The position numbers and the translations under genes were made by a program. From positions 72,478-136,477 of the forward strand of contig CAJUGI010000003.1 of NCBI GenBank assembly GCA_910586065.1: a DNA stretch of 64,000 bases. Reading direction: 5' to 3'. This DNA comes from an uncultured Christensenella sp. Lineage in GTDB: Bacteria > Bacillota > Clostridia > Christensenellales > Borkfalkiaceae. The notes beneath the pieces were generated by a model. The model was not told the DNA's origin, did not search any database, and saw only the letters and a list, made by a program, of their open reading frames with translations. Positions 34,669 to 43,698 of this stretch are shown piece by piece. Numbering within the stretch: position 1 is the first letter of the stretch; the number at the start of each line of letters is the position of its first letter.

Positions 34669-34678
34669 AATATAATTG

Positions 34679-35587
34679 ATGAAAAAGAAATTTTTAGCGC
34701 TTTTGGCGGCTTCTGCAATGGTGCTTGGCGCAGGCGCGGTTATGGCGGGCTGCAATGCACCCGCGGAGCCCGAGCATACCACCCACTACGACATAAATGC
34801 AGACGGCAAATGCGATAAATGCGGCGAGGATATGGAAGGACATAGCCATATTTATTCGAAGAAATGGTCGAGCGACGCAACCTATCACTGGCATGCGGCG
34901 GTTTGCGCGCACGACGGCGAAGTCAGCGAAAAAGCCGAACATGAATTCGATGAGGGCGGCTTGCTTTGCAGGGTTTGCAAGGCTATCAATACGGCGCCTG
35001 TTGCGCCGGTTGAGGGCGTTTATCATTACGAGGCGGAATACGCCGAGCTTGACGACAAGGACGTTGCCGACAACGCTACAATGACCATAGAATTAAACAA
35101 GCACGAGTTTACCGAATCCGGTAAAGAGGACGGTCCGCTTGTTTCCAACGTAGGCTACTTCGGCGGAAGCGAAGCGAGCGCGGGACAGACGATTACATGG
35201 AGATTTAACGCAGCGGAGGCCGCGGAAAACGTTAAGGTTACGCTGAGAATGGCTTCCTCCGTCGGCTCGTGGAACGACAAAAAAATTACCGAAATAGTTT
35301 TGGGCGCAGAGGGCGCGCCTTCCCTTTCCGTCAACGGCAGCGACGTTTCGCTTGAAGGTCAAAAGCTTGACGGATTGGATAATCTTACCCAAAACGATAT
35401 GCAGAACGGCGTTGCTTACCACAACTTCTGCAATATAGTAATAACGATTAATCTTGTTGCGGGCGAAAACACAATCGTGCTTACTTCCGGCAGTAAGGGC
35501 GTAAACGTTGACAAGATAATGATTGAAACGACTACCTCGCTTGAATTTTCGAGAACGAACAACTTATCCCGTCCTTCAAGTCATTAA
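34679..35587 (+). CDS. Lipoprotein with a CBM35/CBM6-like module
   Basis: A 302-residue exported lipoprotein (lipobox AGCN, Cys about 25). A His/Cys-rich spacer (HTTHYDINADGKCDKCGEDMEGHSH...HWHAAVCAHDG, then CRVCK) could bind metal; a similar spacer is seen in the pectinesterase. The C-terminal 180 residues form a beta-sandwich like CBM35/CBM6 (YHYEAEYAELDD start, GYFGGSEASAGQTITWRF). It probably binds plant polysaccharide at the cell surface. It starts with ATG at 34679 after AGGAGG. A hairpin separates it from xylA. Confidence 0.82.
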   Translation: MKKKFLALLAASAMVLGAGAVMAGCNAPAEPEHTTHYDINADGKCDKCGEDMEGHSHIYSKKWSSDATYHWHAAVCAHDGEVSEKAEHEFDEGGLLCRVCKAINTAPVAPVEGVYHYEAEYAELDDKDVADNATMTIELNKHEFTESGKEDGPLVSNVGYFGGSEASAGQTITWRFNAAEAAENVKVTLRMASSVGSWNDKKITEIVLGAEGAPSLSVNGSDVSLEGQKLDGLDNLTQNDMQNGVAYHNFCNIVITINLVAGENTIVLTSGSKGVNVDKIMIETTTSLEFSRTNNLSRPSSH

Positions 35588-35620
35588 TTAAATAAATCCG
35601 TAATAAATTTCGGAACTGTG

Positions 35621-35651
35621 GCGTCGGTTCGGTAGCGTGCCGAACCGACGC
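35621..35651 (+). terminator. Hairpin between the lipoprotein gene and xylA
   Basis: A perfect 12-bp stem (35621-35632 with 35640-35651), 7-base loop, followed by TTTAAATTT. The weak T tract may allow read-through into xylA, which has no clear promoter of its own. Confidence 0.65.
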
Positions 35652-35698
35652 TTTAAATTTACAAAATATTAAATCATTATATAAAGAGGAACATTTTT

Positions 35699-37018
35699 AT
35701 GACAGAAATTTTCGGAAACATACCTTCGGTGAAATACGAGGGTGCGGAAAGCAAAAACAAATTTGCGTTTAAGTTTTACGACGCAGACCGAGTAATTCTC
35801 GGCAAAAAAATGAGCGAACAGCTGCCCTTTGCTATGGCGTGGTGGCATAACCTTTGCGCTACCGGCGCAGATATGTTCGGCAGAGGCACGGCGGACAAAG
35901 CCTTTGGCAAAACGGTAGGAACAATGGCCCATGCAAAGGCAAAGGTTGACGCCGGCTTCGAGTTTATGAAAAAGCTGGGCATAAAGTACTTCTGCTGGCA
36001 CGACGTTGACCTTGTGCCCGAGGCGGACGACATTAAGGAAACCAATGCGCGGCTTGACGAGATTTCAGACTACATACTTGAAAAAATGAAGGGCACGGAC
36101 ATAAAGTGCCTTTGGGGAACGGCAAATATGTTCGGCAACCCCCGCTATATGAACGGCGCGGGCTCGACCAACAGCGCGGACGTTTTTGCGTTTGCCGCGG
36201 CGCAGGTTAAAAAGGCGCTTGATATAACCGTTAAGCTCGGCGGAAAGGGCTACGTTTTCTGGGGCGGACGCGAAGGCTACGAAACGCTTTTGAACACCAA
36301 CGTTAAATTCGAGCAGGAAAACATTGCCCGCCTTATGAAAATGGCGGTAGCTTACGGCAGAAGCATAGGCTTTAAGGGTGATTTTTACATCGAACCCAAG
36401 CCGAAGGAGCCCATGAAGCACCAATACGACTTTGACGCGGCGACGGCTATCGGCTTTTTGAAGGCGCACGGGCTTGACAAGGATTTCAAAATGAATATCG
36501 AAGCAAACCATGCGACGCTTGCGGGACATACCTTCGAGCACGAGCTTAGAATTTCCGCAATAAACGGAATGCTCGGCTCGGTTGACGCAAATCAGGGCGA
36601 TTATCTCCTCGGCTGGGATACAGACGAATTCCCCTGCGACGTTTACACCGCAACCTACGCTATGCTTGAAATTCTGAAGGCCGGCGGGCTTACGGGCGGA
36701 CTTAACTTCGACGCAAAAAACCGCCGCCCCTCCTACACCTACGAGGATATGTTCCATGCGTTTATATTAGGTATGGATACGTGGGCTCTCGGACTTATCA
36801 ATGCGGCTAAGCTTATCGAGGACGGCACGCTTGATAAATTCAAGGAGCAGAAATATTCGAGCTTTAAGAATACAGAAATCGGCAAAAAAATTCTTTCCGG
36901 CAAAACTTCTTTGGAAGAGCTTGCGGCTTATGCCGACGGCTTAGGCGCACCCGAACTTCCTTCAAGCGGCAATCAGGAATATTTACAGCATATTGTAAAT
37001 AACATTTTATTTAAATAA
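35699..37018 (+). CDS. xylA: Xylose isomerase
   Basis: A 439-residue enzyme converting D-xylose to D-xylulose in the cytoplasm. Family motifs: FCWHDVDLVPE (catalytic His-Asp pair near residue 101), YVFWGGREGYETL, FYIEPKPKEPMKHQYDFD (metal ligands Glu/Lys), and NIEANHATLAGHTFEHEL. The length is that of the class II (Bacteroides/Clostridial) type. It is followed after 58 bases by xylB and tkt, giving a complete xylose route into the pentose phosphate pathway. Confidence 0.98.
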   Translation: MTEIFGNIPSVKYEGAESKNKFAFKFYDADRVILGKKMSEQLPFAMAWWHNLCATGADMFGRGTADKAFGKTVGTMAHAKAKVDAGFEFMKKLGIKYFCWHDVDLVPEADDIKETNARLDEISDYILEKMKGTDIKCLWGTANMFGNPRYMNGAGSTNSADVFAFAAAQVKKALDITVKLGGKGYVFWGGREGYETLLNTNVKFEQENIARLMKMAVAYGRSIGFKGDFYIEPKPKEPMKHQYDFDAATAIGFLKAHGLDKDFKMNIEANHATLAGHTFEHELRISAINGMLGSVDANQGDYLLGWDTDEFPCDVYTATYAMLEILKAGGLTGGLNFDAKNRRPSYTYEDMFHAFILGMDTWALGLINAAKLIEDGTLDKFKEQKYSSFKNTEIGKKILSGKTSLEELAAYADGLGAPELPSSGNQEYLQHIVNNILFK

Positions 37019-37076
37019 TAAACAGTTGCCGTACAAAACAGTGTTTTGTGCGGCAACTTAACTTAAAGGAAATTTT

Positions 37077-38558
37077 ATGAACACTTATATAGGAATAGAT
37101 TTGGGCACGTCCTCGGTAAAACTTTTGCTTGTTGCCGCGGACGGAACGATATTGAATACCGTAACGCAGACCTACAACGTTTATTACCCTAAGGACGGGT
37201 GGAGCGAACAGAACCCCGAGGACTGGTATTCCGGCGTTATTGGCGGCATTATGCGGCTTTTGGTGGGACAGGATAAGTCCGCGGTAAAGGGCATAGGCTT
37301 AGGCGGGCAGATGCACGGGCTTGTTATTCTTGACGAGAACGATAAGGTTATCCGCCCCTGCATTTTATGGAACGACGGCAGAACGCAAAAGCAAACAGAT
37401 TATTTAAACGAGGTTACGGGGAAGCAAAAGCTTTCGGAATACACTGCAAATATTGCGTTTGCGGGCTTTACTGCGCCGAAAATTCTTTGGGTAAAGGAAA
37501 ACGAGCCCGAAAACTTTAAGCGCATTGCAAAGATTATGCTGCCCAAGGATTACATAGCTTACAGACTTACGGGCGTACACGCAACCGATTACTCGGACGC
37601 GAGCGGCACTCTTCTTCTTGACGTTAAAAACAAGCGCTGGTCAAAGGAAATGCTTGATATTTGCGGCATATCCGAGGGGCAATTGCCGCGGCTGTACGAA
37701 AGCTATCAGCCCGTTGGCAACATACTTTCAAGCGTTTGCAAGGAGCTGCAGATTTCCCGAAGCGTAGTCGTTTGCGCGGGTGCGGGAGATAACGCCGCCG
37801 CGGCGATAGGCACGGGCACCGTCGGCAACGGCGACTGCAACATATCGCTTGGCACAAGCGGAACGGTGTTTATCGCGCAGGACAGCTTTTCCGTAGACAA
37901 AAACAACGCGCTGCACTCCTTTGCGCACGCAAGCGGAAAATATCACCTTATGGGCTGTATTCTGTCTGCGGCAAGCTGCAATATGTGGTGGATGGAAAAC
38001 GTTTTAAAGACGGCTGAATTTTCCGCCGAGCAGCGGGGCGCGGATAAGCTGCGCGGCAAAAACGATTTGTTTTTTCTGCCCTATCTTATGGGTGAAAGAA
38101 GCCCGCACAACGACACGGACGCGCGCGGGGCGTTTATTGGTCTGCGCCCCACCACTACGCGCACTCAAATGACGCTTGCCGTTATGGAGGGCGTTGCGTT
38201 TGCACTGCGCGACTGCGTAGAGGTTGCAAGATTGAGCGGCATACCCGTAAACAGCACCCGCATATGCGGCGGCGGCGCAAAAAGCCCGTTATGGCGGCAG
38301 ATTATCGCCGACGTTTTGAACGTGCCCGTGCAGACGCCGAAAACGCAGGAAGGTCCCGCCTATGGCGGAGCGATGCTTGCAATGGTTGCATGCGGCGAAT
38401 ACAAGGATACGCAATCGGCGGTAAACAAGCTTGTTACCGTAACGCAGACCGTTGAGCCCGATTGCGCCGCGGCGGCGGGCTATGACAAGCGGTATAAAAT
38501 TTTCACCGCCTTATATCCCGCACTTAAAAACATTTATAAAAACTTTCAGGAGCTTTAA
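37077..38558 (+). CDS. xylB: Xylulokinase
   Basis: A 493-residue FGGY-family kinase phosphorylating D-xylulose. IGIDLGTSSVKLLL (phosphate 1, residues 5-18), GLGGQMHGLVILD, CILWNDGRTQKQ, PKDYIAYRLTGVHATDYSDASGT, and GAGDNAAAAIGTG with ISLGTSGTVF (phosphate 2) are all present. It ends exactly one codon before tkt (TAA then ATG), so the two are translationally coupled. Confidence 0.97.
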   Translation: MNTYIGIDLGTSSVKLLLVAADGTILNTVTQTYNVYYPKDGWSEQNPEDWYSGVIGGIMRLLVGQDKSAVKGIGLGGQMHGLVILDENDKVIRPCILWNDGRTQKQTDYLNEVTGKQKLSEYTANIAFAGFTAPKILWVKENEPENFKRIAKIMLPKDYIAYRLTGVHATDYSDASGTLLLDVKNKRWSKEMLDICGISEGQLPRLYESYQPVGNILSSVCKELQISRSVVVCAGAGDNAAAAIGTGTVGNGDCNISLGTSGTVFIAQDSFSVDKNNALHSFAHASGKYHLMGCILSAASCNMWWMENVLKTAEFSAEQRGADKLRGKNDLFFLPYLMGERSPHNDTDARGAFIGLRPTTTRTQMTLAVMEGVAFALRDCVEVARLSGIPVNSTRICGGGAKSPLWRQIIADVLNVPVQTPKTQEGPAYGGAMLAMVACGEYKDTQSAVNKLVTVTQTVEPDCAAAAGYDKRYKIFTALYPALKNIYKNFQEL

Positions 38559-40532
38559 ATGGCACAGGAAACAAATATCAATCAAAAATGTATAGACGCA
38601 GTAAGGATACTTTCCGCCGAGGCGATTACAAAGGCAAATTCGGGTCACCCCGGAATATGTTTCGGAGCGGCGCCCGCAGCTTTTACGCTGTTTTCCGATT
38701 TTTTGAAATTCAGCTGTAAAAACCCCAAGTGGGAAAACCGCGACAGATTTATTTTATCTGCGGGGCATGGCTCTATGTTGCTGTATTCGCTTTTACACCT
38801 GTTCAACTTCAATGTGACAAAAGAGGATTTAAAGAATTTCAGACAGTTTGGCAGTAAAACCCCCGGACACCCCGAATACGGCGTGACGGACGGCGTAGAC
38901 TGCTCTACCGGTCCGCTCGGCCAAGGAATTGCAAACGCCGTGGGAATTGCGTTGGCCGAGGCATATCTGGGCGCCAAATTCAACAGGGCGGGGTTTAAAG
39001 TAGTAAATCATTACACCTACGCACTGTGCGGCGACGGCTGCTTGGAGGAGGGCATAAGCTACGAGGCCTGCTCCTTTGCGGGAACTCAAAAGCTTGGCAA
39101 GCTTATTCTGTTTTACGATAAAAATGATATTTCCATCGAGGGCGATACGTCAACCGCGTTTTCGGAAAATACGGCTATGCGCTTTGCCGCTTTGGGCTGG
39201 CAGGTGCTTGAGGTTTCCGACGTAAACGATACGCAGAAGCTTCGCAATGCGATTACCGACGCTCAGCGTGAAGAGAATATGCCCACCGTAATTATATGCA
39301 AGTCGCAAATAGGCTACGGCACGCCGCTTGCGGGAAGCGCCGCTATACACGGCTCTCCACTTTCGGCAGAACAGCTGAAGCTGACCAAGGATTTTTATAA
39401 CTGGAACGAGCAGCCCTTCGACGTGCCCGAGGCAGTACGCTATCATTGCCACCGCATAGCCGAGGAGAAATGCAAGGCCGAGGACGACTGGAAGGTGATT
39501 TTTGAAAAATATGCCGCCGAATATCCCGAGCTTGCCCGTGAATATAAGGAATACTTTGAAAACCGCGAGATTAAGCCGTCGGTTACGGCGGGTGCGGATA
39601 TGCCCGAGGCGACGAGAATTTCCGGCGGAAAAGCCTTGAACGAGATTGCCAAATCGGTTGCCAATCTGCTTTCCGGCTCCGCAGACCTGTCCCCCTCGAC
39701 AAAAACGGATTTGAAGGGCGAGGACTGGTTTTCGCCAGAAAACAGAACGGGACGGAATATTCACTTTGGCATAAGAGAGCACGCTATGGCGGCCATTTGC
39801 AACGGTATTGCACTGCACGGCGGGCTTAAGGTTGTGTGCTCTACCTTCTTTACCTTTTCGGACTATATGAAAGGCGCAATGCGTATGAGCGCAATTATGA
39901 AGTTGCCTGTTATTTACGTTTTGACCCATGACAGTATCGGCGTCGGCGAGGACGGCCCTACGCACGAGCCCGTCGAACAGCTTGCGGCGCTTCGTGCAAT
40001 GCCCGATATAAATGTATTCCGCCCCTGCGATTACAGCGAAACGTTATCGGCGTATATTTCGGCTTTAAACGGCGATTGCCCCACTGCTATAGTGCTTTCA
40101 CGGCAGAATTTAACCCAATTTAATAAGGGCGGTAACGCACTTAAAGGCGGGTACACAGTGGCGGACTGCAGGGAAAAGCCGGACGTGCTTTTAATTGCAA
40201 CCGGCTCTGAAGTGGAGCTGTGCGCACAGGCGAAGGCTTTGCTTGAAAAGGACGGGGTTAAGGCAAGGGTTGTTTCTTTGCCGTGCTTCGAGCTGTTTGA
40301 TAGGCAGACGGAAAAATATAAGCAGTCTGTAATTCCGACGGAGGTTAAGGCGCGCGTTTGTGTGGAGGCGGCAAGTCCGCTTGGCTGGCGCGAATATGCG
40401 GGCGACAAGGGAAAGATTATTGCAATGACCACCTTCGGGCTGAGCGGGGATTACAAAACGCTGTATAAGCATTTCGGCTTTACCGCCGAAAATATCGCAA
40501 AAAACGCAAAAAATTCATTAAATTCAAAGTAA
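38559..40532 (+). CDS. tkt: Transketolase
   Basis: A 657-residue thiamine-diphosphate enzyme moving two-carbon units in the pentose phosphate pathway. SAEAITKANSGHPG start, the TPP-binding CGDGCLEEGISYEACSFAG near residue 152, NDISIEGDT, and the second-half STFFTFSDYMKGAMRMSAIMKLPVIYVLTHDSIGVGEDGPTHEPVEQL are typical. It is complete and is the last gene of xylA-xylB-tkt. A strong terminator follows. Confidence 0.97.
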   Translation: MAQETNINQKCIDAVRILSAEAITKANSGHPGICFGAAPAAFTLFSDFLKFSCKNPKWENRDRFILSAGHGSMLLYSLLHLFNFNVTKEDLKNFRQFGSKTPGHPEYGVTDGVDCSTGPLGQGIANAVGIALAEAYLGAKFNRAGFKVVNHYTYALCGDGCLEEGISYEACSFAGTQKLGKLILFYDKNDISIEGDTSTAFSENTAMRFAALGWQVLEVSDVNDTQKLRNAITDAQREENMPTVIICKSQIGYGTPLAGSAAIHGSPLSAEQLKLTKDFYNWNEQPFDVPEAVRYHCHRIAEEKCKAEDDWKVIFEKYAAEYPELAREYKEYFENREIKPSVTAGADMPEATRISGGKALNEIAKSVANLLSGSADLSPSTKTDLKGEDWFSPENRTGRNIHFGIREHAMAAICNGIALHGGLKVVCSTFFTFSDYMKGAMRMSAIMKLPVIYVLTHDSIGVGEDGPTHEPVEQLAALRAMPDINVFRPCDYSETLSAYISALNGDCPTAIVLSRQNLTQFNKGGNALKGGYTVADCREKPDVLLIATGSEVELCAQAKALLEKDGVKARVVSLPCFELFDRQTEKYKQSVIPTEVKARVCVEAASPLGWREYAGDKGKIIAMTTFGLSGDYKTLYKHFGFTAENIAKNAKNSLNSK

Positions 40533-40544
40533 TAAAGCATAGAA

Positions 40545-40580
40545 AAAGCGGTGAAAGGAATTAAAGCCTTTCACCGCTTT
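40545..40580. terminator. Bidirectional terminator between tkt and queF
   Basis: A perfect 14-bp stem (40545-40558 with 40567-40580) with T runs on both sides. It serves the convergent tkt (plus) and queF (minus) transcripts. Confidence 0.92.
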
Positions 40581-40584
40581 TTTA

Positions 40585-41076
40585 TTATCTGTTGTCGATT
40601 TTTTCGGGATACATATCGTGGTGCGAAAGCCTGTCCCATGCTACCTGCTCCCACTTGGTTCCCTTTTTACCGTAATTGCAATAGGGGTCGATGGAAATTC
40701 CTCCGCGGGGCAGAAACTTGCCCCATACCTCTATGTATGCGGGGTCCATCAAAGCAATAAGGTCGTTCATAATTATGTTAACGCAGTCCTCGTGGAAATC
40801 GCCGCGGTTTCTGAACCCGAAAAGATACAGCTTTAAAGACTTGCTTTCAACCATCTTATCGCACGGAACATACGAGATATAGACCGTGGCAAAATCGGGC
40901 TGACCCGTAATGGGGCAAAGGCTTGTGAATTCGGGACAGTTGAACTTTACGAAATAATCCCTTTCGGGGTGTTTGTTTGCAAACGTTTCCAAAACGGACG
41001 TGTCGTAGGTCTGAGGATATTCAGTATTGTTGTTCCCCAACAGTGTAATACCTTCGTTCTGCTTCTCTCTTGGCAT
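40585..41076 (-). CDS. queF: NADPH-dependent preQ0 reductase
   Basis: A 163-residue QueF of the short (type I) form, which reduces 7-cyano-7-deazaguanine to preQ1. The catalytic Cys54 is in CPEFTSLCPITGQPDF, and the NADPH/QueF motif is SKSLKLYLFGFRNRGDFHEDC with the conserved Glu-His. It is the last gene of the queuosine-precursor operon, 1 base after queC. Confidence 0.96.
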   Translation of the reverse strand: MPREKQNEGITLLGNNNTEYPQTYDTSVLETFANKHPERDYFVKFNCPEFTSLCPITGQPDFATVYISYVPCDKMVESKSLKLYLFGFRNRGDFHEDCVNIIMNDLIALMDPAYIEVWGKFLPRGGISIDPYCNYGKKGTKWEQVAWDRLSHHDMYPEKIDNR

Positions 41077-41077
41077 A

Positions 41078-41764
41078 TTATTCTCCTTTTATTGCAGGGT
41101 CTTCTGTTCCGTTGGCTTTAAATGCCGCAGCGCGGTCACGACAGGTGGCGCATACGCCGCAAGGCTTTACGCCGCCCGAATAACAGCTCCATGTATACTT
41201 ATACGGAACGCCGAGTTCAAGCCCCTTTTTTACAACCTGAGATTTGTTTAAGCTTACAAACGGCGCAATAATTTTAAGCTGTCCGCCGCTGCCCGTATAA
41301 ATAGCTTCGCCCATCGCGGAATTGAACCTTTCACTGCAATCGGGATAGGCGTTGCCCGCCGCGTCGTCGCTGTGCGCGCCGTAATATATCGCCTCGCACC
41401 CGTGCGAAAGCGCCACGCTTGCCGCCGCCGAAAGAAACAGCCCGTTTCTGAAAGGAACGTAGGTTGAAACGGGTTTGCCGCCCGTTGCCGAAAGCTGTTC
41501 CGCATAGCTTTGCATAGGTATATCGTTGGGTGAATCCGCTAAAAGCGAGCAGTCAGAGCCTTCGAATATGACCGAAAGGTCAAGCCGCTTTAAATCAACG
41601 CCGTAAAAGCCGGCAACCTTTTGCGCCGCGTCAAGCTCTTTACTGTGTGTCTGACCGTAGTAAACGGAAAGAGCGGCAACCTCCTCCGCGCCGTATTTTT
41701 CAACCGCCAGCCCAAGACACGTTGCGCTGTCCACGCCGCCACTTAATAAAACAAGTGCTTTCAT
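41078..41764 (-). CDS. queC: 7-cyano-7-deazaguanine synthase
   Basis: A 228-residue PP-loop ATPase making preQ0 from carboxy-deazaguanine. LLSGGVDSATC (PP loop, residues 6-16), HSDDAAGNAYPDC, and the zinc site SCYSGGVKPCGVCATCRDR are present. The start overlaps the folE stop by 4 bases. Confidence 0.97.
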   Translation of the reverse strand: MKALVLLSGGVDSATCLGLAVEKYGAEEVAALSVYYGQTHSKELDAAQKVAGFYGVDLKRLDLSVIFEGSDCSLLADSPNDIPMQSYAEQLSATGGKPVSTYVPFRNGLFLSAAASVALSHGCEAIYYGAHSDDAAGNAYPDCSERFNSAMGEAIYTGSGGQLKIIAPFVSLNKSQVVKKGLELGVPYKYTWSCYSGGVKPCGVCATCRDRAAAFKANGTEDPAIKGE

Positions 41765-42333
41765 ACCCTGTCCCCCAAAAGCTTTTGCAGTGAAGCGTCG
41801 TCTTTAAACGCGCCGAAGTAAGTTTTTGTAATAGTTTTTGACGATACGTTTTTTATCCCGCGCGAGGTCATACAACTGTGGCAGCCTTCTATCCTTACGC
41901 CGACGTCCGGAGATAAGGCCGCAAGCGAAATTATCTCGGCAATGTCCCGTCCAAGACGCTCCTGCAATTGCAGACGCTTTGCCGCCATATCGCAGATGCG
42001 CGCGATTTTGCTTAAGCCCAGAACTCTTCCTCGCGGAACGTACGCCACGTCTACCTTCATATCGTACATAAGCGCCATATGATGCTCGCAATAGCTGAAC
42101 ACGCTTATGTCCTTTATGACTACCGCGCCGCCTGAATTCGGGTCGGACGGAACTTCGAAAGTTTTTCCGAACATTTCCGCAATTTCGCGGTTGGTGTATT
42201 TTATACCTTCAAATGCTTCCTCGTACATTCTCGCAACGCGGGCGGGCGTTTCTCTCAGCCCTTCCCTGTCGGGGTCTTCGCCTATGGCGACCAATAACCC
42301 GCGGATATGTTTTTCTATTTCTTTAATATCCAT
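41761..42333 (-). CDS. folE: GTP cyclohydrolase I
   Basis: A 190-residue enzyme opening GTP to dihydroneopterin triphosphate, the first step of the deazapurine (and folate) route. Zinc ligands are in SYCEHHMALMYDMKVDVAYVP and EGCHSCMTSRG; GLSKIARICDMAAKRLQLQERLG is the core family signature. In this operon it feeds QueD, so its product is used for queuosine. Confidence 0.96.
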   Translation of the reverse strand: MDIKEIEKHIRGLLVAIGEDPDREGLRETPARVARMYEEAFEGIKYTNREIAEMFGKTFEVPSDPNSGGAVVIKDISVFSYCEHHMALMYDMKVDVAYVPRGRVLGLSKIARICDMAAKRLQLQERLGRDIAEIISLAALSPDVGVRIEGCHSCMTSRGIKNVSSKTITKTYFGAFKDDASLQKLLGDRV

Positions 42334-42341
42334 ACCTTCTC

Positions 42342-43016
42342 CTATACCCCGCGCTTATCGGGTTCCCAGATGATTTTATGCAACTGCAATTGCAGGCGCA
42401 CGCCGTTAAGCTTGCGCTCCTTCATAAACTCCGCAATTTCCTCGGGACTGATTTTTCCGAACACGGGGCTAAAATAAACGCGGCACCTGTCCGTAAGTCC
42501 GTAGCCGTTTATAATCTCCTCCGCACGCACCAAATCGCGCTTATCCCCGACTACAAGCTTGACCGCGTCCCGAAACGTAAGATAAGAAAAGTTTTCGGTC
42601 AGCATATGCTTTTCCATTCCGCTCGAAGGAAGCTTATAATCGGCGGTAACGGCGGGACGGGGCGACAGGGAAACGATATTTTTCAACGGCACGCTTCCGT
42701 TGGTTTCTATTTCAACTTCTGCGCCAGACGCGCCCAGCAATTCTATAAGGTGCGCAATATCCGCCTGCAAAAGCGGTTCGCCGCCCGTCAGGGTAACGTT
42801 TTTTACGCCCGTCGATTTAACGTATGCAGCAAGCTCTTCCGCAGAAGCAAGCTCGTATTTTACGTCGGCAGTATTTGCCCAGCGCGTGTCGCAATAGCCG
42901 CAATCAAGATTGCAGCCGCAAAACCGCAAGAATACGGCAAGCTCGCCGGCGCGCGGGCCTTCGCCGTTTATGCTTACAAACTTTTCGGCAACTTTAAAAC
43001 AGCGCATATCACTCAC
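42342..43016 (-). CDS. queE: 7-carboxy-7-deazaguanine synthase
   Basis: A 224-residue radical SAM enzyme. It has the shortened QueE cluster motif FCGCNLDCGYCDTRWA near residue 30, EGPRAGELAVFLR, TLTGGEPLLQ and EIETNGS. It converts carboxytetrahydropterin to carboxydeazaguanine. The start overlaps the queD end by 8 bases. Confidence 0.95.
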   Translation of the reverse strand: MSDMRCFKVAEKFVSINGEGPRAGELAVFLRFCGCNLDCGYCDTRWANTADVKYELASAEELAAYVKSTGVKNVTLTGGEPLLQADIAHLIELLGASGAEVEIETNGSVPLKNIVSLSPRPAVTADYKLPSSGMEKHMLTENFSYLTFRDAVKLVVGDKRDLVRAEEIINGYGLTDRCRVYFSPVFGKISPEEIAEFMKERKLNGVRLQLQLHKIIWEPDKRGV

Positions 43017-43428
43017 CGTACACCGCGCAGTTTTCTGGCGACTCGTTCACCGTCACGCTGAAAACGGGGAAGCCCCTTTTGCAAAGGTCGGCATAAATAT
43101 GCGCGGCAAAGTTTTCGGCAGTGGGTCTGAAATCCGTTTCAAACAAAGAAAACCCTTCTTCCTTAAGCGCGGCAAGGGTTGCAGGCTTAAGGGTGCTTTT
43201 TTCGTAAATAAGCGTATGGTCAAAGCCTTCCGCAAGCTCTTTTACCGCTTGCTTAAAATCGCCGAAGTCCAGCAGCATACCGCGCTTTTCGCCGTTGCTC
43301 TGCAATTTGCCACCACATATCTTTACTTCAACAACCCAGTGGTGACCGTGAATGTTGGCGCACTTGCCGTTGTAGCCGTGAAGAAAGTGCGCGCTGTCAA
43401 AACAAGCCGAGGTTTTTAAATAATACAT
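43009..43428 (-). CDS. queD: 6-carboxytetrahydropterin synthase
   Basis: A 139-residue member of the PTPS/QueD family. ACFDSAHFLHGYNGKCANIHGHHW holds the zinc His residues and catalytic Cys; the later FDHTLIYE and PTAENFAAHIY are typical. The start at 43428 matches the family and has AAAGGGAG; an in-frame ATG at 43476 would lie inside the riboswitch-like terminator. It is the first gene of the preQ1 operon. Confidence 0.95.
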   Translation of the reverse strand: MYYLKTSACFDSAHFLHGYNGKCANIHGHHWVVEVKICGGKLQSNGEKRGMLLDFGDFKQAVKELAEGFDHTLIYEKSTLKPATLAALKEEGFSLFETDFRPTAENFAAHIYADLCKRGFPVFSVTVNESPENCAVYGE

Positions 43429-43441
43429 AAATCTCCCTTTG

Positions 43442-43553
43442 CGCAAAAAAATGCAGCCGCGACAAAACGACTGCACCCAAAAAGACTTTTCCCATTCAGA
43501 TGCCCTGGTTTTGTTTTACGACAGGATGGCGCAAACGAACTGTCCGTTTAATT
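43442..43553 (-). promoter_or_regulatory. preQ1 riboswitch-like leader with terminator
   Basis: The queD leader. A short stem GACAG/CTGTC encloses a 15-base loop, followed by an A-rich tail (AAAACAAAACC), the layout of a class I preQ1 aptamer (about 43506-43547). Then follows an 8-bp terminator stem (43452-43459 with 43468-43475) and seven T. With preQ1 bound, termination before queD would be expected. Base identity to the known consensus is weak, so the class is uncertain. Confidence 0.55.
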
Positions 43554-43559
43554 TGCTAT

Positions 43560-43588
43560 ATAATACCACGCCGCAACGCGTATGTCAA
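43560..43588 (-). promoter_or_regulatory. Promoter of the queuosine operon
   Basis: Minus-strand -35 TTGACA (43583-43588), 17-base spacer, -10 TATTAT (43560-43565). Confidence 0.8.
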
Positions 43589-43642
43589 CTCAACTAAAAC
43601 GCTTACCCGCCGCATATTTGCAAAATGGCGGCAAACCGGCAA

Positions 43643-43680
43643 AACGCCCTGCGCAGATATAATTTTTTGCGCAGGGCGTT
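43643..43680. terminator. Hairpin after the CE12 pseudogene
   Basis: A perfect 13-bp stem (43643-43655 with 43668-43680), bidirectional in form. Confidence 0.75.
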
Positions 43681-43698
43681 CTGTTTAATATGAATATT

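Noticed and set aside
39150..39965. Minus-strand ORF of 271 codons inside tkt
   Set aside because: Antisense shadow of transketolase, with basic, unstructured composition.
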